Source: Echinococcus granulosus (Eukaryota; Platyhelminthes; Cestoda; Cyclophyllidea; Taeniidae). From it: a stretch of DNA of 63,061 bases. Of this stretch, positions 52,736 through 63,061 are shown piece by piece. The stretch is from the NCBI RefSeq assembly GCF_000524195.1, contig NW_020170390.1:835697-898757 (forward strand). The letters run 5' to 3'. Numbering within the stretch: the stretch's first letter is position 1; each line of letters starts with the position of its first letter. The notes under the pieces are model-generated. The model ran no database searches and was not told the origin of the DNA. It was given only the letters and a program-made list of their open reading frames with translations. Made by a program: the position numbers and the translations under genes.

Positions 52736-54248
52736 TCATAAAATAGTTTGTCGAAAATATTATAGAGAAATTCACATACCGAACGAGGGAAAATTAAGTA
52801 TTGCCTATTATTTAACTGGTCACAGTATAAGCACCATGGGAAAACCACATAAGAATTGCATGGAATGAGCAAAGTCGGCTTTTTGTAATGATGCATATGA
52901 TCGCTGGTCTATTTGCTCAAAACATGCGAAAAAAAATATCATGGGTTATCCAAGTCTACATTCCCAACCAGAAGTTTTTAGCTGAGCTCTCACTTAAGCC
53001 AGAGCAGAAAAGAATATACACTAACAAGGGCGATTTATAAGAGAAACAAAATTGTAACCTTATAACATTCAGGAGAACCCAGATTTCCCACGAGTCCTCT
53101 GAACATATGGTTATAAAAGAATCAAAGATAACAAGTGCAAATGTGCTACAATCCTTAAAAAGCAGGGTATGTACCAAGAGACATACGGTAAATTTCAAAT
53201 GAGACAAACCGAAAATCGGGACCACTAAATAAGCGAAATTTTTGAGCTAATTGGTCCAATAGATCGTCGTCAGTGCCCTGTCTCCAAGACAAAATCACCC
53301 AATCAGAATTTCAAAGTCCTACCTTGAAAAAGACTATTGACCTTCAATTTGTAGCAAATTTAATTGCGATTTTGGTTGACTTTAGGCCAATAAAAGCAAA
53401 AATACTACCAGTTTTATCCATCAAACTTTATTGATAAGTTAATGCGGTTGATGTAACTAATTTTTTATGATTTAAGGAATTCAATATACAACTAAAATTC
53501 AACAATAATCTGCATGTTTAATAACTAACAATGAAGCATTTTCAAAACTCTATGCCTTCTATTCGAAAATAAAATGTTCTAACATTAGTAATTTATCTTA
53601 GTTTAGAGCCCAGGTAGTGGATGAAGAGATCAACCCTGTACCTAGATCATGAAACACGGCTGCTCTCTTGTCAATTTGCAGCGTAAAGCATCCATCCCAC
53701 CTCCCTTAGGCCTCCGGTTTCAAAACATTCGATCAACGAGAACGGCTTACGAAGAATACAACGTAATGCTTGAATCAGCTGTTTGCCACATAAAAGTTGC
53801 GGCCACTTGACTTTAGAGCGCTCGCAGTTAGCTACTTCCAAACTGATCAAGTTACCTACTTTAACTCACTACCTGCAACTTATATTCAGACCATAATATT
53901 ATGTTCTTGTCTTGAGAGTTTGAGGAAAGATCAGGACTGGATGTCCACGACAGCTCTCACGATGAGTGCTGGATGTAGCCTGCCATACCGTATCCGCGGC
54001 TCCTATCTACGTCAATTTCTTGGCATCCCATCCCACCGTCCCAATTGATCACCCCATATCATGTTTTAAGAGCTTTTGTCACGAAATCTTCTCCAGAAAT
54101 GTCCTGCTCAATAAGTATTCTACACAAATCAAACATTCTTAAGATCGCTGTTGCTGGCTAAAAGTGTCAACCCCAATTTACTTTAAAATAGAGCAAACAG
54201 TGAAAGACCGTAAAGATGTTACATTTCCTACAACTTGGAAAAAGATGC
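52736..54248. other. no gene seen; DNAJB6-like upstream region and PIGG 3' flank
   Basis: AT-rich with short frames. A minus-strand AATAAA at 53427-53432 could serve PIGG, but at more than 800 nt after its stop this is tentative. No other exon was supported. Confidence 0.4.
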
Positions 54249-57200
54249 TCAAAAAGCAAGCATAAGTATGTAGACTGGAATGGAAACACAGCAGTAGGCA
54301 GCCATGAAGAATAGCTTGGGAGCGAACACCGACCAAATGAATAAATGTGAATGAAAGAAGAGGCACACGACAGCAGAGACGGTGGTGGCTAAAGTTAAAA
54401 ATCCCAGGGAAAAAGTGACAACACTGTTTCTCACATGCGATCTCCGCGTCTCGCTTCCCAGCACTCGCTTATTGATACCATAGTTGAGTATATATCTAAA
54501 GTAGAGGGAGAGCTGCCAAAACAGCGGCCCTGCGTATGTATAAAACAAAACCATTATTGTCGACAGGATGTGTGAATGGCCTGAGAGTCCAACGTATCCC
54601 GCTGCCATATCAACTGTGGAAAACTTGTTGGAATTACCCTAATAAAAAAGAAGAAACATGAACCACCAAGCAGCAAAAAAAAGAGGATTAATCGAAGTCA
54701 GCAGTAATGTCGCCTTCTTACTTGTTGAAAGAAAGTGGCCCATCCCTCCATCCAATAGAGCATAACGATAAAGTATATCAGTTTGGAGCGGGCTTGTGGG
54801 GAAGAGGAGCCCAGGGCGGCAAATTCGGTGTGAAAGACTCGAGCTAATAGAATCTCCTTGATCATGACGCCAGTCCAGAGGAGGACGCTGGTGGTGCGAC
54901 CCAGGAGGCACGCAAGTAGAGCAAGGGTATGAACGGGACTAGGCAATTCCCATCCCTCGCACGACGTGGTGCTAAGGAGGGGCGACGATGTCCTGAGATC
55001 ATTCGACCAGGCGACGAGACGGAAGGAGAACCACAGACAGACGGCCAAATCGGCAGCTAACGCTAAGAAGGCAAGGCGAGCTGGTAGCAGCAAGGAGGTC
55101 CATCTAAAGGCAAAGAACAGGCAGAAAATTTCAACGCCATAAACGAACGAATTAAGCTAACATATCAACGCAGATTAGAAGTCAACCTTTTTAACACGAT
55201 TGGCGAAATTTGCTTCAAGCGTACCTTTGCACTCCAATATGATCACAAATGAGCGGAAAGGTTTCGAGTATTTCATCCCCTCGTTGAAAGTGGTTTCTGT
55301 GAAACTTTTCCTCGATACCTCAAAAATGCTTTGATATCGGTTAAATGAAGCGGAATCGGTATTAATATCATATAAAAGTAGTCTGCATGTCCCATTCTGT
55401 ACCGCCATCCGGCCCACCATCATCTCATGAACGGAGTTTTGCCCATATAATTTTGATAACGTTATACTGCTATCAAAGAAGCAATTTTTACAAACTTATT
55501 ACGTCCAACCAACTGAACCGCCAGCAAAGTTTTACTTATACCGTTCATAGCATACATTTTGGGGTCTACATGGGTCCTGCGAGATACTCAGAGAAAACTG
55601 TTACGAGCACGATATTTGTCTACAGTCACATCATACAACTTTTATTTTGTAAAGCTTACACCACTTTCAGTCACTGCAGGTCACAAGGTAATATCATAAA
55701 AACATCCAAAAGGCATGACTCTATGATATGCGAAGACTGGAGAGAAAGGTCAAGGTGATAAGAAAGTGATGGGGCGTATAGCATGAACTTTAGGGGGGAT
55801 GAGATCAGACAATGCCTTTCATTAAGCTGTTCGATGTGCATTTTGACCATATCACGCCTTATACATAGTACTTTATGGTCTACGTCTAGTGGATGGACTT
55901 TTAGATCAATAGTGTAATAAAACTAAACATGTAGCTATACGCAGTCTGTTGACTTGATAATAACAATAGGCAGCCTTGATCACATGGTGTCTTTTGGCAT
56001 TACTGTGAAATATAAGTTGACTTACAAAAGCGTCTCCAAGACGTGTTTCCGAGGGTTTGAAAAATGTCAACTGGAGTACTTTAGTGGAAAAAGAGGTTAA
56101 AAGTGAGCAAAGCGAAGATTTTGACGATAAATATTAAGTAGCGCGTTTTAACTTTCCTATGTGCATTTCGACTGTAGTGTGCTTCGATATAGGCCTCCTA
56201 AATCGTAACATGAGTAAATAGGGGCAAGTCCAAACTTACGAGGAAGAGGAAAGGTGCATTCGGTTCGGTTCTGCAGCGTGGACTGCAATGCGATAGACCA
56301 GCTGGGTAAGAGCGACCACAATGAGACTCAGCATGGTGCGCAAATGAAGCCTGGAGAATCGCCCCGTGAACAAAGCAAGGAGTCCACGTGTGAGCAGGAT
56401 CCCAGTCCAGGCCAACGACTGCGCCATCCATAGGAACAACGAGTGCTCCTCTCTGCAACGACAAGAGCAAAAGCCACACACACACACATCATTTTCAGCT
56501 AAAACTATGCGGCATTTAAATTAAGCTGCACACTACTACGCGTCCTTAAGTCATTTCAAAGAGATACTTTAAAAAGACTGCATACTTTCCAAAAAAAGGA
56601 GCAAGTGCTTACAACCAGTCGGTAAGATCCGGCAAGTGAAGCCACTTATCTCCAGTCTGATTGAGCAATTTCAATAGAAAACGGTCGAGGCAGAGAACAA
56701 ATGTGACGCAGATGATACTGCTGCAACTGCTGCCACCATCACGGACCGAGAGAGCCAACACGAGGAGGAGGGCGAAGCAGTTGGTGGTGGCAAGAAAGTA
56801 CCAGGTCTGGTGCTCCTCTTCTATCAAACTGCTCGCCGTAAGGGAGAACAAGTGGAGCAGGAGAGCAAGGAGGGAATTGACCGCCAATAAGGTGTATGCC
56901 AGAGCTCGCTGTCGGTGGCTCGGCTTATTTAAAATGCATCAGATAAAACACAAATGAAATTCGCAACTTGTGATGCAAAGAACTTTGTCTAAGAGTTAAG
57001 TACCTTTAGAGAAGAGTGTTCCTCCCAATTCAAAATATCTCGGATGCCGGGTACCAAAAAAGATAAGGAGATCTAATGGGAAGAAGTACAAAGATAAAAA
57101 GCAGTTGTGGATGTGAAGATAGGGGTTAGGTATTCTAGCTTACGGCTGCCATCACAAGGCAGATGAAGCCCACCAAACCACCGGCGATCTTGTTGTTTGT

Positions 57201-59538
57201 GTGGAGAAGGGTCCTTCGTTGGAAAGCAGTGAGTAAGTTAACGACTTGTGCTGTTACCTTTTCCATTTCGGTAGCCATCCGATCGCATGCTGGATGTGGT
57301 GGCACCGTAGCTGAGCACAATCGCACCAAGGACGAGATTTCCGAATGCAACTGATCCAGCTTCACGACTAAAGGGAACAAATTCCACCAATGAATGTGGT
57401 ACGTTCACTACTAAATAATTGTTTAGCGATTATTTATTAGAACATCGACTTAACTCCTTAAACTGACGCATATCCTGCACGAGATAAATTAGTAAAATAA
57501 GTGATAAAATAATGAAATAATCATCACTCTCCTTACGGCATTTTAGTGCCACAATAATATGAACCGTCAGAACATATTATATGAGCAAATTTATTCAGTT
57601 AGAAAACCAAGGAGGCCACTCTAAAGATGGCCCAATCAAAGACAAGAGAAAAAGCAAGGAGTGACACACCATCACTGCTCGTCAAAAATTCGTGGTCGCA
57701 GGCGGCGTCAGTGCATTTGGTGAGCTTGCGTAGATGTTCAAGCAATTCGAGAAGGATGGCATAGCGATGGAAGGGTTGCGGCCAAAATGTCTGCAGGACC
57801 CGAAGAGGTGGCACTCCTATGCTGCCAGCCGGAATACCCACGCCGGTCAACAGCCCCATCATCGTAGCCAGGTCCGTCTGGTCGGACTTGGCCTCGAAGA
57901 CTTCCCCATCAATCGTGCACATCTGCGGAAAAGATGAACCAACTCTCTGGACTTAGCTGCCTTACCAGTGGTGCTTATCATCAAGATATCTCCCCCTTAT
58001 CAACAACACATGTTAGATGGAGTCTAGAGCCACAGCGTTCACTTTTTTTTATAATTGTAGAAAGCGAATAACAATGACTTAATTATAGAGTTGAGCTCAT
58101 AAATACCTATGAAAGTGGTCACGACTGTCTAATATGTGGTTTAAGAATAAAAGTGGATCTGCGAAAAGAATTGTTTGCATTATTCTCTAACATTCAAATT
58201 GCTGATTCAACAACTACATTTGTAATTCGTGACCTGCTGGAAGACCGAGCAACCGAAAAAAAAATTAGTTAAGAATGAAGAAATGTCAGAGGGGTTAATA
58301 TCTTCTTCGAAATATGAAAATTCAATAGGTCGGAAGAATAAATCCTTAGAAAGTGCAGCTTACCGAAGTCTTTTGATTCTTAAATTTGGGGCTGATGAGG
58401 ATCATGCTGGTAGTCAGTTCTGGGAAGGAGCTACCTCCGTGACTACCCTGGTCGCTCATTCCATGATCACCGGTTAGAACAAGCAGCCAGTCGTTCGTGC
58501 TTGAATTCTAGGTCCAAATTACAAACTATGCTCACATAACCATATCAGTAGAATGAAGTCGTCTTGAGAGGAAATTCTACATAACAATCATGACCACTAT
58601 AGTGCTGCCGATTAATTAACTAGCTTTGTACAACTCTTAGAGACCCTAATTTGTTTGAGAACTGTTTTGAATAAATAACATGAAAATCACTTTGCAGTAC
58701 CAAAACAGATACGATTTTTCCAAGAACTATATCCATTTCTCGTATTTTCGTTGGCATAGCGTCACCGTGTGGGCCTTGGACATGACCAATGTGATCAAGT
58801 CCGAGATAGTGCAAAATCAGTAGATCCCAATCATGGAGAGCTGCTAAACGGCCATCGAGGTGTCGTGTGACATTATCGTCCACCTAAAATTGCGATGAAT
58901 GGAAAGTGATTAAGTTACGATGAACACCAAGACCTAAATACCTCAAAGAAGTCTGTGACGTAGAAGGAGGTAGTTCCATCCGAACGCTTAAATGCGCCAG
59001 GAAAAAGCCTCAGCCATGTATCATCACCATACAGTTCCAGGCGTCGATTATTTGCTGCCATGAGTTGAACCCATGAGGGCTGCTCTACACTAGAGTCTTC
59101 CAAATTGTACAGAATATCGATAAATCCAGGGATGTTCCCAGTTGCCATGGCCTGTATCGAGAAATCAGTTAGGGAAATGAAAAGCGTCAAACCTTAATTC
59201 GTGGGCTTGTAACACTAGGGGAGGTCAAATATGCGGTGAAACACTGGCCCGCACCTTCTTCAATGATGGCGTATAAGTTCGGCCAATTTTTGGAATAATT
59301 TTTGGAGGAGATCATATTTGACCGCAACGCATCTACCACCATGAGGATGATGTTCGAAACTCTCGAAACTTTTGGAACAACTACAGCTAACGAGGAATTT
59401 GCCGACTGAAAATTGCATCTTACGGTCAATTTCACGAACAAGACCAGTTGGGTGAGAAAAAAGGCCCATCAGACAAAAATACAGAGCAACGGCAAAAACT
59501 CCAGAGCGCAAGAGGGCAAGCAATGGGAAGTTTGCCAT
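54249..59538 (-). CDS. PIGG: GPI ethanolamine phosphate transferase 2 (PIGG/GPI7), 11 exons
   Basis: Exons: 59538-59440, 59405-59193, 59151-58942, 58883-58701, 58507-58364, 57922-57670, 57367-57144, 56908-56613, 56452-56240, 55103-54722, 54638-54249. All phases agree; the product is about 868 residues (human 983). It adds ethanolamine phosphate to the second mannose of the GPI anchor in the ER. The N-terminus is a signal anchor. The alkaline-phosphatase-type luminal domain shows MVVDALRS (metal Asp), SVTSPRIKAM (with the probable nucleophile Thr), GDDTW, GTTSFYVTD, HYLGLDHIGH and TGDHGMSDQGSHGG. The multi-spanning C-terminal half carries diagnostic PIGG strings: SSLIEEEHQTWYF, LLNQTGDKW, QGNSNKFSTVD and HLFIWSVFAPKL. 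The segment between the luminal domain and EEEHQTWYF is shorter than in vertebrates. Exon 1's end is the least certain border: it uses a GTTCGT donor and a 34-nt intron. Confidence 0.93.
55104..56239 (-). other. intron 9 of PIGG (1,136 nt)
   Basis: By far the longest PIGG intron, with a GTAAGT donor and TTTGCCTTTAG acceptor. It contains an 82-codon minus-strand frame (55175-55423) and a plus-strand frame at 55387-55758. Neither matches PIGG or another family, and joining them is not needed for phase. Confidence 0.7.
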
Positions 59539-59547
59539 TTCAGCGTT

Positions 59548-59570
59548 CTAGATAAATGCAGCAAAGATAT
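59548..59570 (-). promoter_or_regulatory. splice acceptor 9 nt before the PIGG start
   Basis: TGCATTTATCTAG on the minus strand ends at 59548, leaving only nine nucleotides before ATG. As with the DNAJB6-like gene, this suggests a 5' UTR intron or spliced-leader addition. Confidence 0.4.
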
Positions 59571-60495
59571 TCTAGTTAGGGGAAAAAGCAGAAAGCTAGA
59601 CAAAATCCACATTACCAAAATGCAAATAAAAACAGTTCTAGGTCAAAATCTGAGACTAACTCATGCCCTGTGATGCTAAAATTATAAAATATGCACAAAA
59701 CCATCGGCAATCTCAGCACCTGACAAACTTTTACAGCAAAACACACGAAAGTGAAAGTAAACCATAAGTAAAAGTCCCGTTATTTACAATCAAATCGAAA
59801 AGTATCATCACAAGACTTATGAAAAGCTGAAAAATGCCCTAGGTCCCACATTAACCCCCCCCCCTTTTAGGTGACAAGACCAGCCATTTACGAAAGACGC
59901 GCCGCCGCCGAACAGCTGAACAGCTTCATTAGAATTTTAACCCCTTCAGAGTCGCGTTAACAAAGAGGGCTTCTTGTGCATTTGTTTCACTCTCTGCGCA
60001 AAAATGGTGGCACAACAAATTTCGACGTCCTAACGCAAAATTAAATCCTGAAATAATGCCTTATTGTGGTCAGCTTGATACAAGGAAACATGGCATGTTA
60101 CAGACTATTCACGAATATTTCATAAGCAGTATAATGATGGCATGTTTACAATCACTTGCATTACCTCTGAATAGGCATTTTATTTTTTATCCTAGGGCAG
60201 TTGTTTTAACTGCTGCTTTTAATAACTAACACCACTTAAGCGAATTCTGCTTTTTTCATTTGTCCTATTATTTTATGGTATTAATTTTAAAATATTTGCT
60301 AAGAAAAAATTTAATGGTTGAGTTATCTTTATACCAACATACATTGAATTGCTACTGTCTCATTCCTACGTAGAGCTGCATTGGGTGGTCTGCGTAGTTA
60401 AAGTTGCGTCGTTGTGGTATAGGTTTCATCATATGCACTTTAATAACTGATTGTGGTTTTAACACTTGCGAATAAGTTTCCTTAGTGTAAACGTA
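59571..60495. other. spacer upstream of PIGG; C10 homopolymer
   Basis: No gene recognised. A run of ten C lies at 59855-59864. A short GC-rich patch (GACGCGCCGCCGCCGAACAGC, about 59896-59916) follows it. A promoter for PIGG may be here, but no element could be assigned. Confidence 0.4.
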
Positions 60496-60501
60496 TTTAT
60501 T
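60496..60501 (-). terminator. poly(A) signal AATAAA
   Basis: Minus-strand AATAAA about 75 nt after the TGA of the candidate terminal exon at 60575-60665. Confidence 0.45.
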
Positions 60502-60574
60502 TACCAGTAGAAATACCACTGGCAAATAGGTTGTGGAGCTGTAAATTTATCATTCCTTTGACTCAAAAGAGTCC

Positions 60575-60665
60575 TCAAATAAGAGGAGAAAAAGATCGTG
60601 TAGAACCAAGAAAAGTGGCCTTGTGACCAGCGGCTAGTGCAGCACTTGCAGGTCGTCCCGCATAC
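60575..60665 (-). CDS. candidate 3'-terminal exon, unassigned
   Basis: A very strong polypyrimidine acceptor (TTTTTCCCTCTTCTGCAG) ends at 60666. Entered in phase 2, the exon encodes about 29 residues (AGRPASAALAAGHKATFLGS, then a Ser/Phe-rich end) before TGA at 60577-60575, and AATAAA follows. The peptide is small-residue-rich and has no recognised domain. It may belong with the small frame at 60935-61159, but no donor there gives the needed phase, so an exon is probably missing. Confidence 0.45.
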
Positions 60666-60934
60666 CTGCAGAAGAGGGAAAAAGAGGAATAAAGTCAAAA
60701 GAAGAGATGAAAGTGGCTGTGAGACCGTGCAAAATGCACACATAAGGGAGAATCAAACAATATTAAAAACCACCATTGACCTCCTAAGGTTGGCAGCAGC
60801 TCATGGTTAATGCTAAGGTCACTTTATACCGAGCCGACTAGGTTACTACGTGATAGAATGAGGAACTTCAAATACAATCTACTGCTTAAGGCAACGTCCT
60901 CTTGACCACCCAACCACGCAGGCTGTCACACAGT

Positions 60935-61159
60935 TCATGTCCCACCGTGTGCTCTCGCGCTCTGTACATACTTCGCACGAGACATCGGTTCTATGCTTTT
61001 CACCGCTCTGATGTCCCGTGCAGAAGGTAAAGCATGACGTTTTACGTAACGAGTGATGTGGTCGACAACGTATTTCGCTTCTCCTTGGCTTAGTTGGGAG
61101 CAAGTCCAATTCCAACAGGACAATGCTGACGTCGAAATCAGCATCGCTATATATCTCAT
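60935..61159 (-). CDS. small ORF with signal-peptide-like start
   Basis: 74 codons from ATG to TGA. The first 16 or so residues are hydrophobic (MRYIAMLISTSALSCW), then a sequon (NWT) and a charged region with VVDHITRYVKRHALPSARD. A KR pair could be a processing site, but there is no amidation Gly or known peptide motif. Possible donors (TAC|GTAAAA, TAT|GTACAG) would shorten it. An overlapping frame to 60879 is open too. It could be the first coding exon of the gene ending at 60575. Function unknown. Confidence 0.3.
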   Translation of the reverse strand: MRYIAMLISTSALSCWNWTCSQLSQGEAKYVVDHITRYVKRHALPSARDIRAVKSIEPMSRAKYVQSARAHGGT

Positions 61160-61163
61160 ACAA

Positions 61164-61579
61164 TTTACAAGAAACTAGTTCAGTTTAAGCTGTAAATCTG
61201 TCTGTAGAAAGCCAACTGGAGGAATGCATCATTCAAATCAAATCGAGGTGACCGTAGTGGCGTTCTCTCTACATCCGCCCTCAACCTCACCATCAACGGT
61301 CTAAACGAAAGATGACACTTGCTCCAAATGAATGCGCAATAGTTGCCGAATTATTTGAGGAAGAAGGGACTTCAGCGACGCCACCTCATGCTCAAACTTC
61401 GCCTCTAGAATTGGAATCCAATATACCCTTAGTAATTGTACACAGTATTACCGTGAGTCTCATGGGTGCATTTATGCCTAACTGACGTCGTTTTCCAGCA
61501 TCCAATAAGCTAAGCCTTTCAAGGGCATTCGAAGTAACTAATTACTAGACATTATTCTGATTCGTCGCTTGTTTGTTTA
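61164..61579. other. no gene seen
   Basis: Short spacer without supported features. Confidence 0.4.
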
Positions 61580-61756
61580 ACTCTCCGTTTTCGTAAAGGG
61601 CCAACTTGGGTCTTCGCCGCTGTACCTTCGTCGGGTGGGCTGACCTCCAGGCCATACCGATGGCCCAAATCCCTTCTGTACGTCGGCAATACATATCACA
61701 TCCCCACTGAGCATCATATCTTCTTTCGTCTTCGGCGAATTCTCCCAGTGCTGCAA
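61580..61756 (+). repeat. dispersed repeat family, copy F
   Basis: Carries the family blocks TCGGGTGGGCTGACCTCCAG (GGGTGGGCTGGCC in the best copies), GGCCATACCGATGGCCC, a degenerate ACATAT segment and CATATCTTCTTTCGTCTTCG, ending near GTGCTGCAA. Same orientation as all other copies. Confidence 0.65.
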
Positions 61757-62409
61757 TGGTGGCAGTGGGAAGTGAACATCACCTTAGAGGATACTTATCC
61801 TACTTTCCACCGCTGGCCGATGTGTCTTAGTGGGGTGAAAGAAACACATATGCTGTGGGTGGGAGAATTGGTGACAGAACATAATAGTTGATGGACTGGA
61901 GATGATGTCTACCTTTGGCAACTGATCCAATTCCGTGTTTCCCTAAACAGCTGCCTACCATCTCCGTATGAATATGCTGAGTAAACACGCAACGCCTCCT
62001 TCACTTCTCTACTAACTGGATAGAACCCACATTGGTATGGCTGAGCAACACTAAAGTGGGAACAATTTGGCAAAGCGAAACGAAGTTTTAAACCTGCGTT
62101 GTTACCTGACTCTACTCTTTGGCCAGCGTTCCTACAACTAGCCAAAACATACCTCCGTCCCCGCATCCTTTTCGCATTCAGGACGAAAACCCAGATATGG
62201 TGCAAGTGCCAGGATAATGAGTGACGGTGCGGTCAAGTGTCTCCCCAGTTGCGCCAAAATTCGATGACCGACACGGATGGCTCGTGGGTGTTTCCTTACA
62301 GCAGCGATTACGTTGTGATAGCTGACGATCAGGGGCAGCTCTGGAGACGATGCTCAAAAGAGGAGAGGGGATCCGTAGTGTGTTGGCTGCTTGCTTAACT
62401 CGCACTTAC
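61757..62409. other. segment between two repeat copies
   Basis: About 650 bp between repeat copies F and G. Two minus-strand frames cross it (98 codons at 61909-62205, 75 codons at 62178-62405). They are Cys/Arg-rich and open, but no reverse transcriptase, transposase or other domain was recognised. Composition is more GC-rich than the flanks, so it may be part of a longer repeated element. Confidence 0.35.
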
Positions 62410-62569
62410 AGTAAAGCAGCCACTTTGGTGCTCCATTATTGTAGCTTCGATGGGTGGGCTGACCTCTGGACTATGTCAGTAGCCCCAGCCCTGCTCTACG
62501 TCTAACATTTCCATTCAACACGAGTAGTATGTCTTCTTTCCCCTCCATGGAACTTTTACTACGCTACAT
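62410..62569 (+). repeat. dispersed repeat family, copy G
   Basis: Contains TTCGATGGGTGGGCTGACC, a GGACTATGTCAGTAGCCC block, AGTATGTCTTCTTTCCCCTC and an ACTACGCTACA end, in the family's order and orientation. Closest to copy F in the GGGCTGACCTC block. Confidence 0.65.
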
Positions 62570-63061
62570 TAAACAGTATAACTCTCATTCTATCGAAGGC
62601 CGTCCTCGTTTCTGTACCAAAACGGAGAATCATTAACGGCATTAACAATTGGGAGATATAGTAACGGGACAGTGTTTGGGTTATTTTTGCCTCCTAATCG
62701 TTGGTAATCACCTACAGGTCTTAAATGCAATATGCAAGATTCACCTGATATGATATTTAGCTGCAGGAATATCCGGAATTGAGCAAAAGACTGTGGCAGA
62801 AAAACTCACCTGCATGCCGGTGCTTTTGGTGTGGGAGGGCATCACGGTACACATATTAACCCAAGTAATTCTAGATTAGGCTTATGCTTGCTAGTATGAA
62901 ACGCACCTTTCTGAACTCGCTTTTATGAGCATGTGAACATGTTGACGAACACCTATGACATTTGATGAACATGTGACTATTCGGTTTTACTGAATTTTAG
63001 TGCATTGTAACCCACACCCGAAATTCACATTGAGGCAAATTACTTAGACTGCAGAACCATT
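62570..63061. other. no gene seen
   Basis: AT-rich sequence to the end of the window, without supported features. Confidence 0.4.

Noticed and set aside
55175..55758. Frames of 82 (minus) and 123 (plus) codons in PIGG intron 9
   Set aside because: No similarity to PIGG or other families; the flanking exons already join in phase without them.
1..63061. CRISPR arrays, bacterial operons, prophage or a defence system
   Set aside because: The sequence is eukaryotic with spliced genes; the only tight tandem array (26028-26131) has no spacers.

Overview
This is eukaryotic nuclear DNA: AT-rich, gene-poor, with genes split by GT-AG introns, AATAAA poly(A) signals and three 100-N assembly gaps. Two features point to a parasitic flatworm, most likely a tapeworm. 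The introns at the 5' end of one gene are very short (34, 41 and 58 nt) and grow later in the gene. Two genes also have a splice acceptor 9-16 nt before the start codon, as expected if mRNAs receive a spliced leader. The organism call is inference; no sequence here is diagnostic of a species.

Layout. 1-11.4 kb has no recognisable gene, only AT-rich DNA and remnants of a dispersed repeat. 11.4-23.3 kb (+) holds a gene for a secreted protein with one V-type immunoglobulin domain of the DIP/dpr/lachesin kind; an intron of about 4.8 kb splits the domain. 23.8-28.2 kb has a repeat copy, a perfect 4 x 26 bp tandem repeat and weak candidate plus-strand exons. 31.1-31.6 kb (-) is a C20orf85/CIMIP1-like ciliary microtubule inner protein. 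32.4-40.35 kb (-) is a multi-exon gene for a coiled-coil-rich protein that I could not assign; its splice phases agree at most junctions. 44.3-45.4 kb is a GC-rich island beside an assembly gap, with a G-quadruplex-type run and one well-bounded candidate exon. 46.2-51.1 kb (-) has a chain of candidate exons of one or two unassigned genes.

The firmest calls are at the right. A DNAJB6-type Hsp40 lies in a single coding exon (51.8-52.7 kb, -). A PIGG (GPI ethanolamine phosphate transferase 2) gene of 11 exons, giving about 868 codons, spans 54.2-59.5 kb (-). Beyond it, 60.5-61.2 kb (-) has a 3'-terminal exon and a small ORF with a signal-peptide-like start; 61.6-62.6 kb has two more copies of the dispersed repeat.

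The genes look like unrelated housekeeping, ciliary and surface functions, not a cluster with one pathway. From 31 to 61 kb nearly all are on the minus strand. I did not find a convincing new multi-gene system. The most notable items are the dispersed repeat family (about seven copies, all in one orientation), the two unassigned multi-exon genes and the trans-splicing-like 5' ends.
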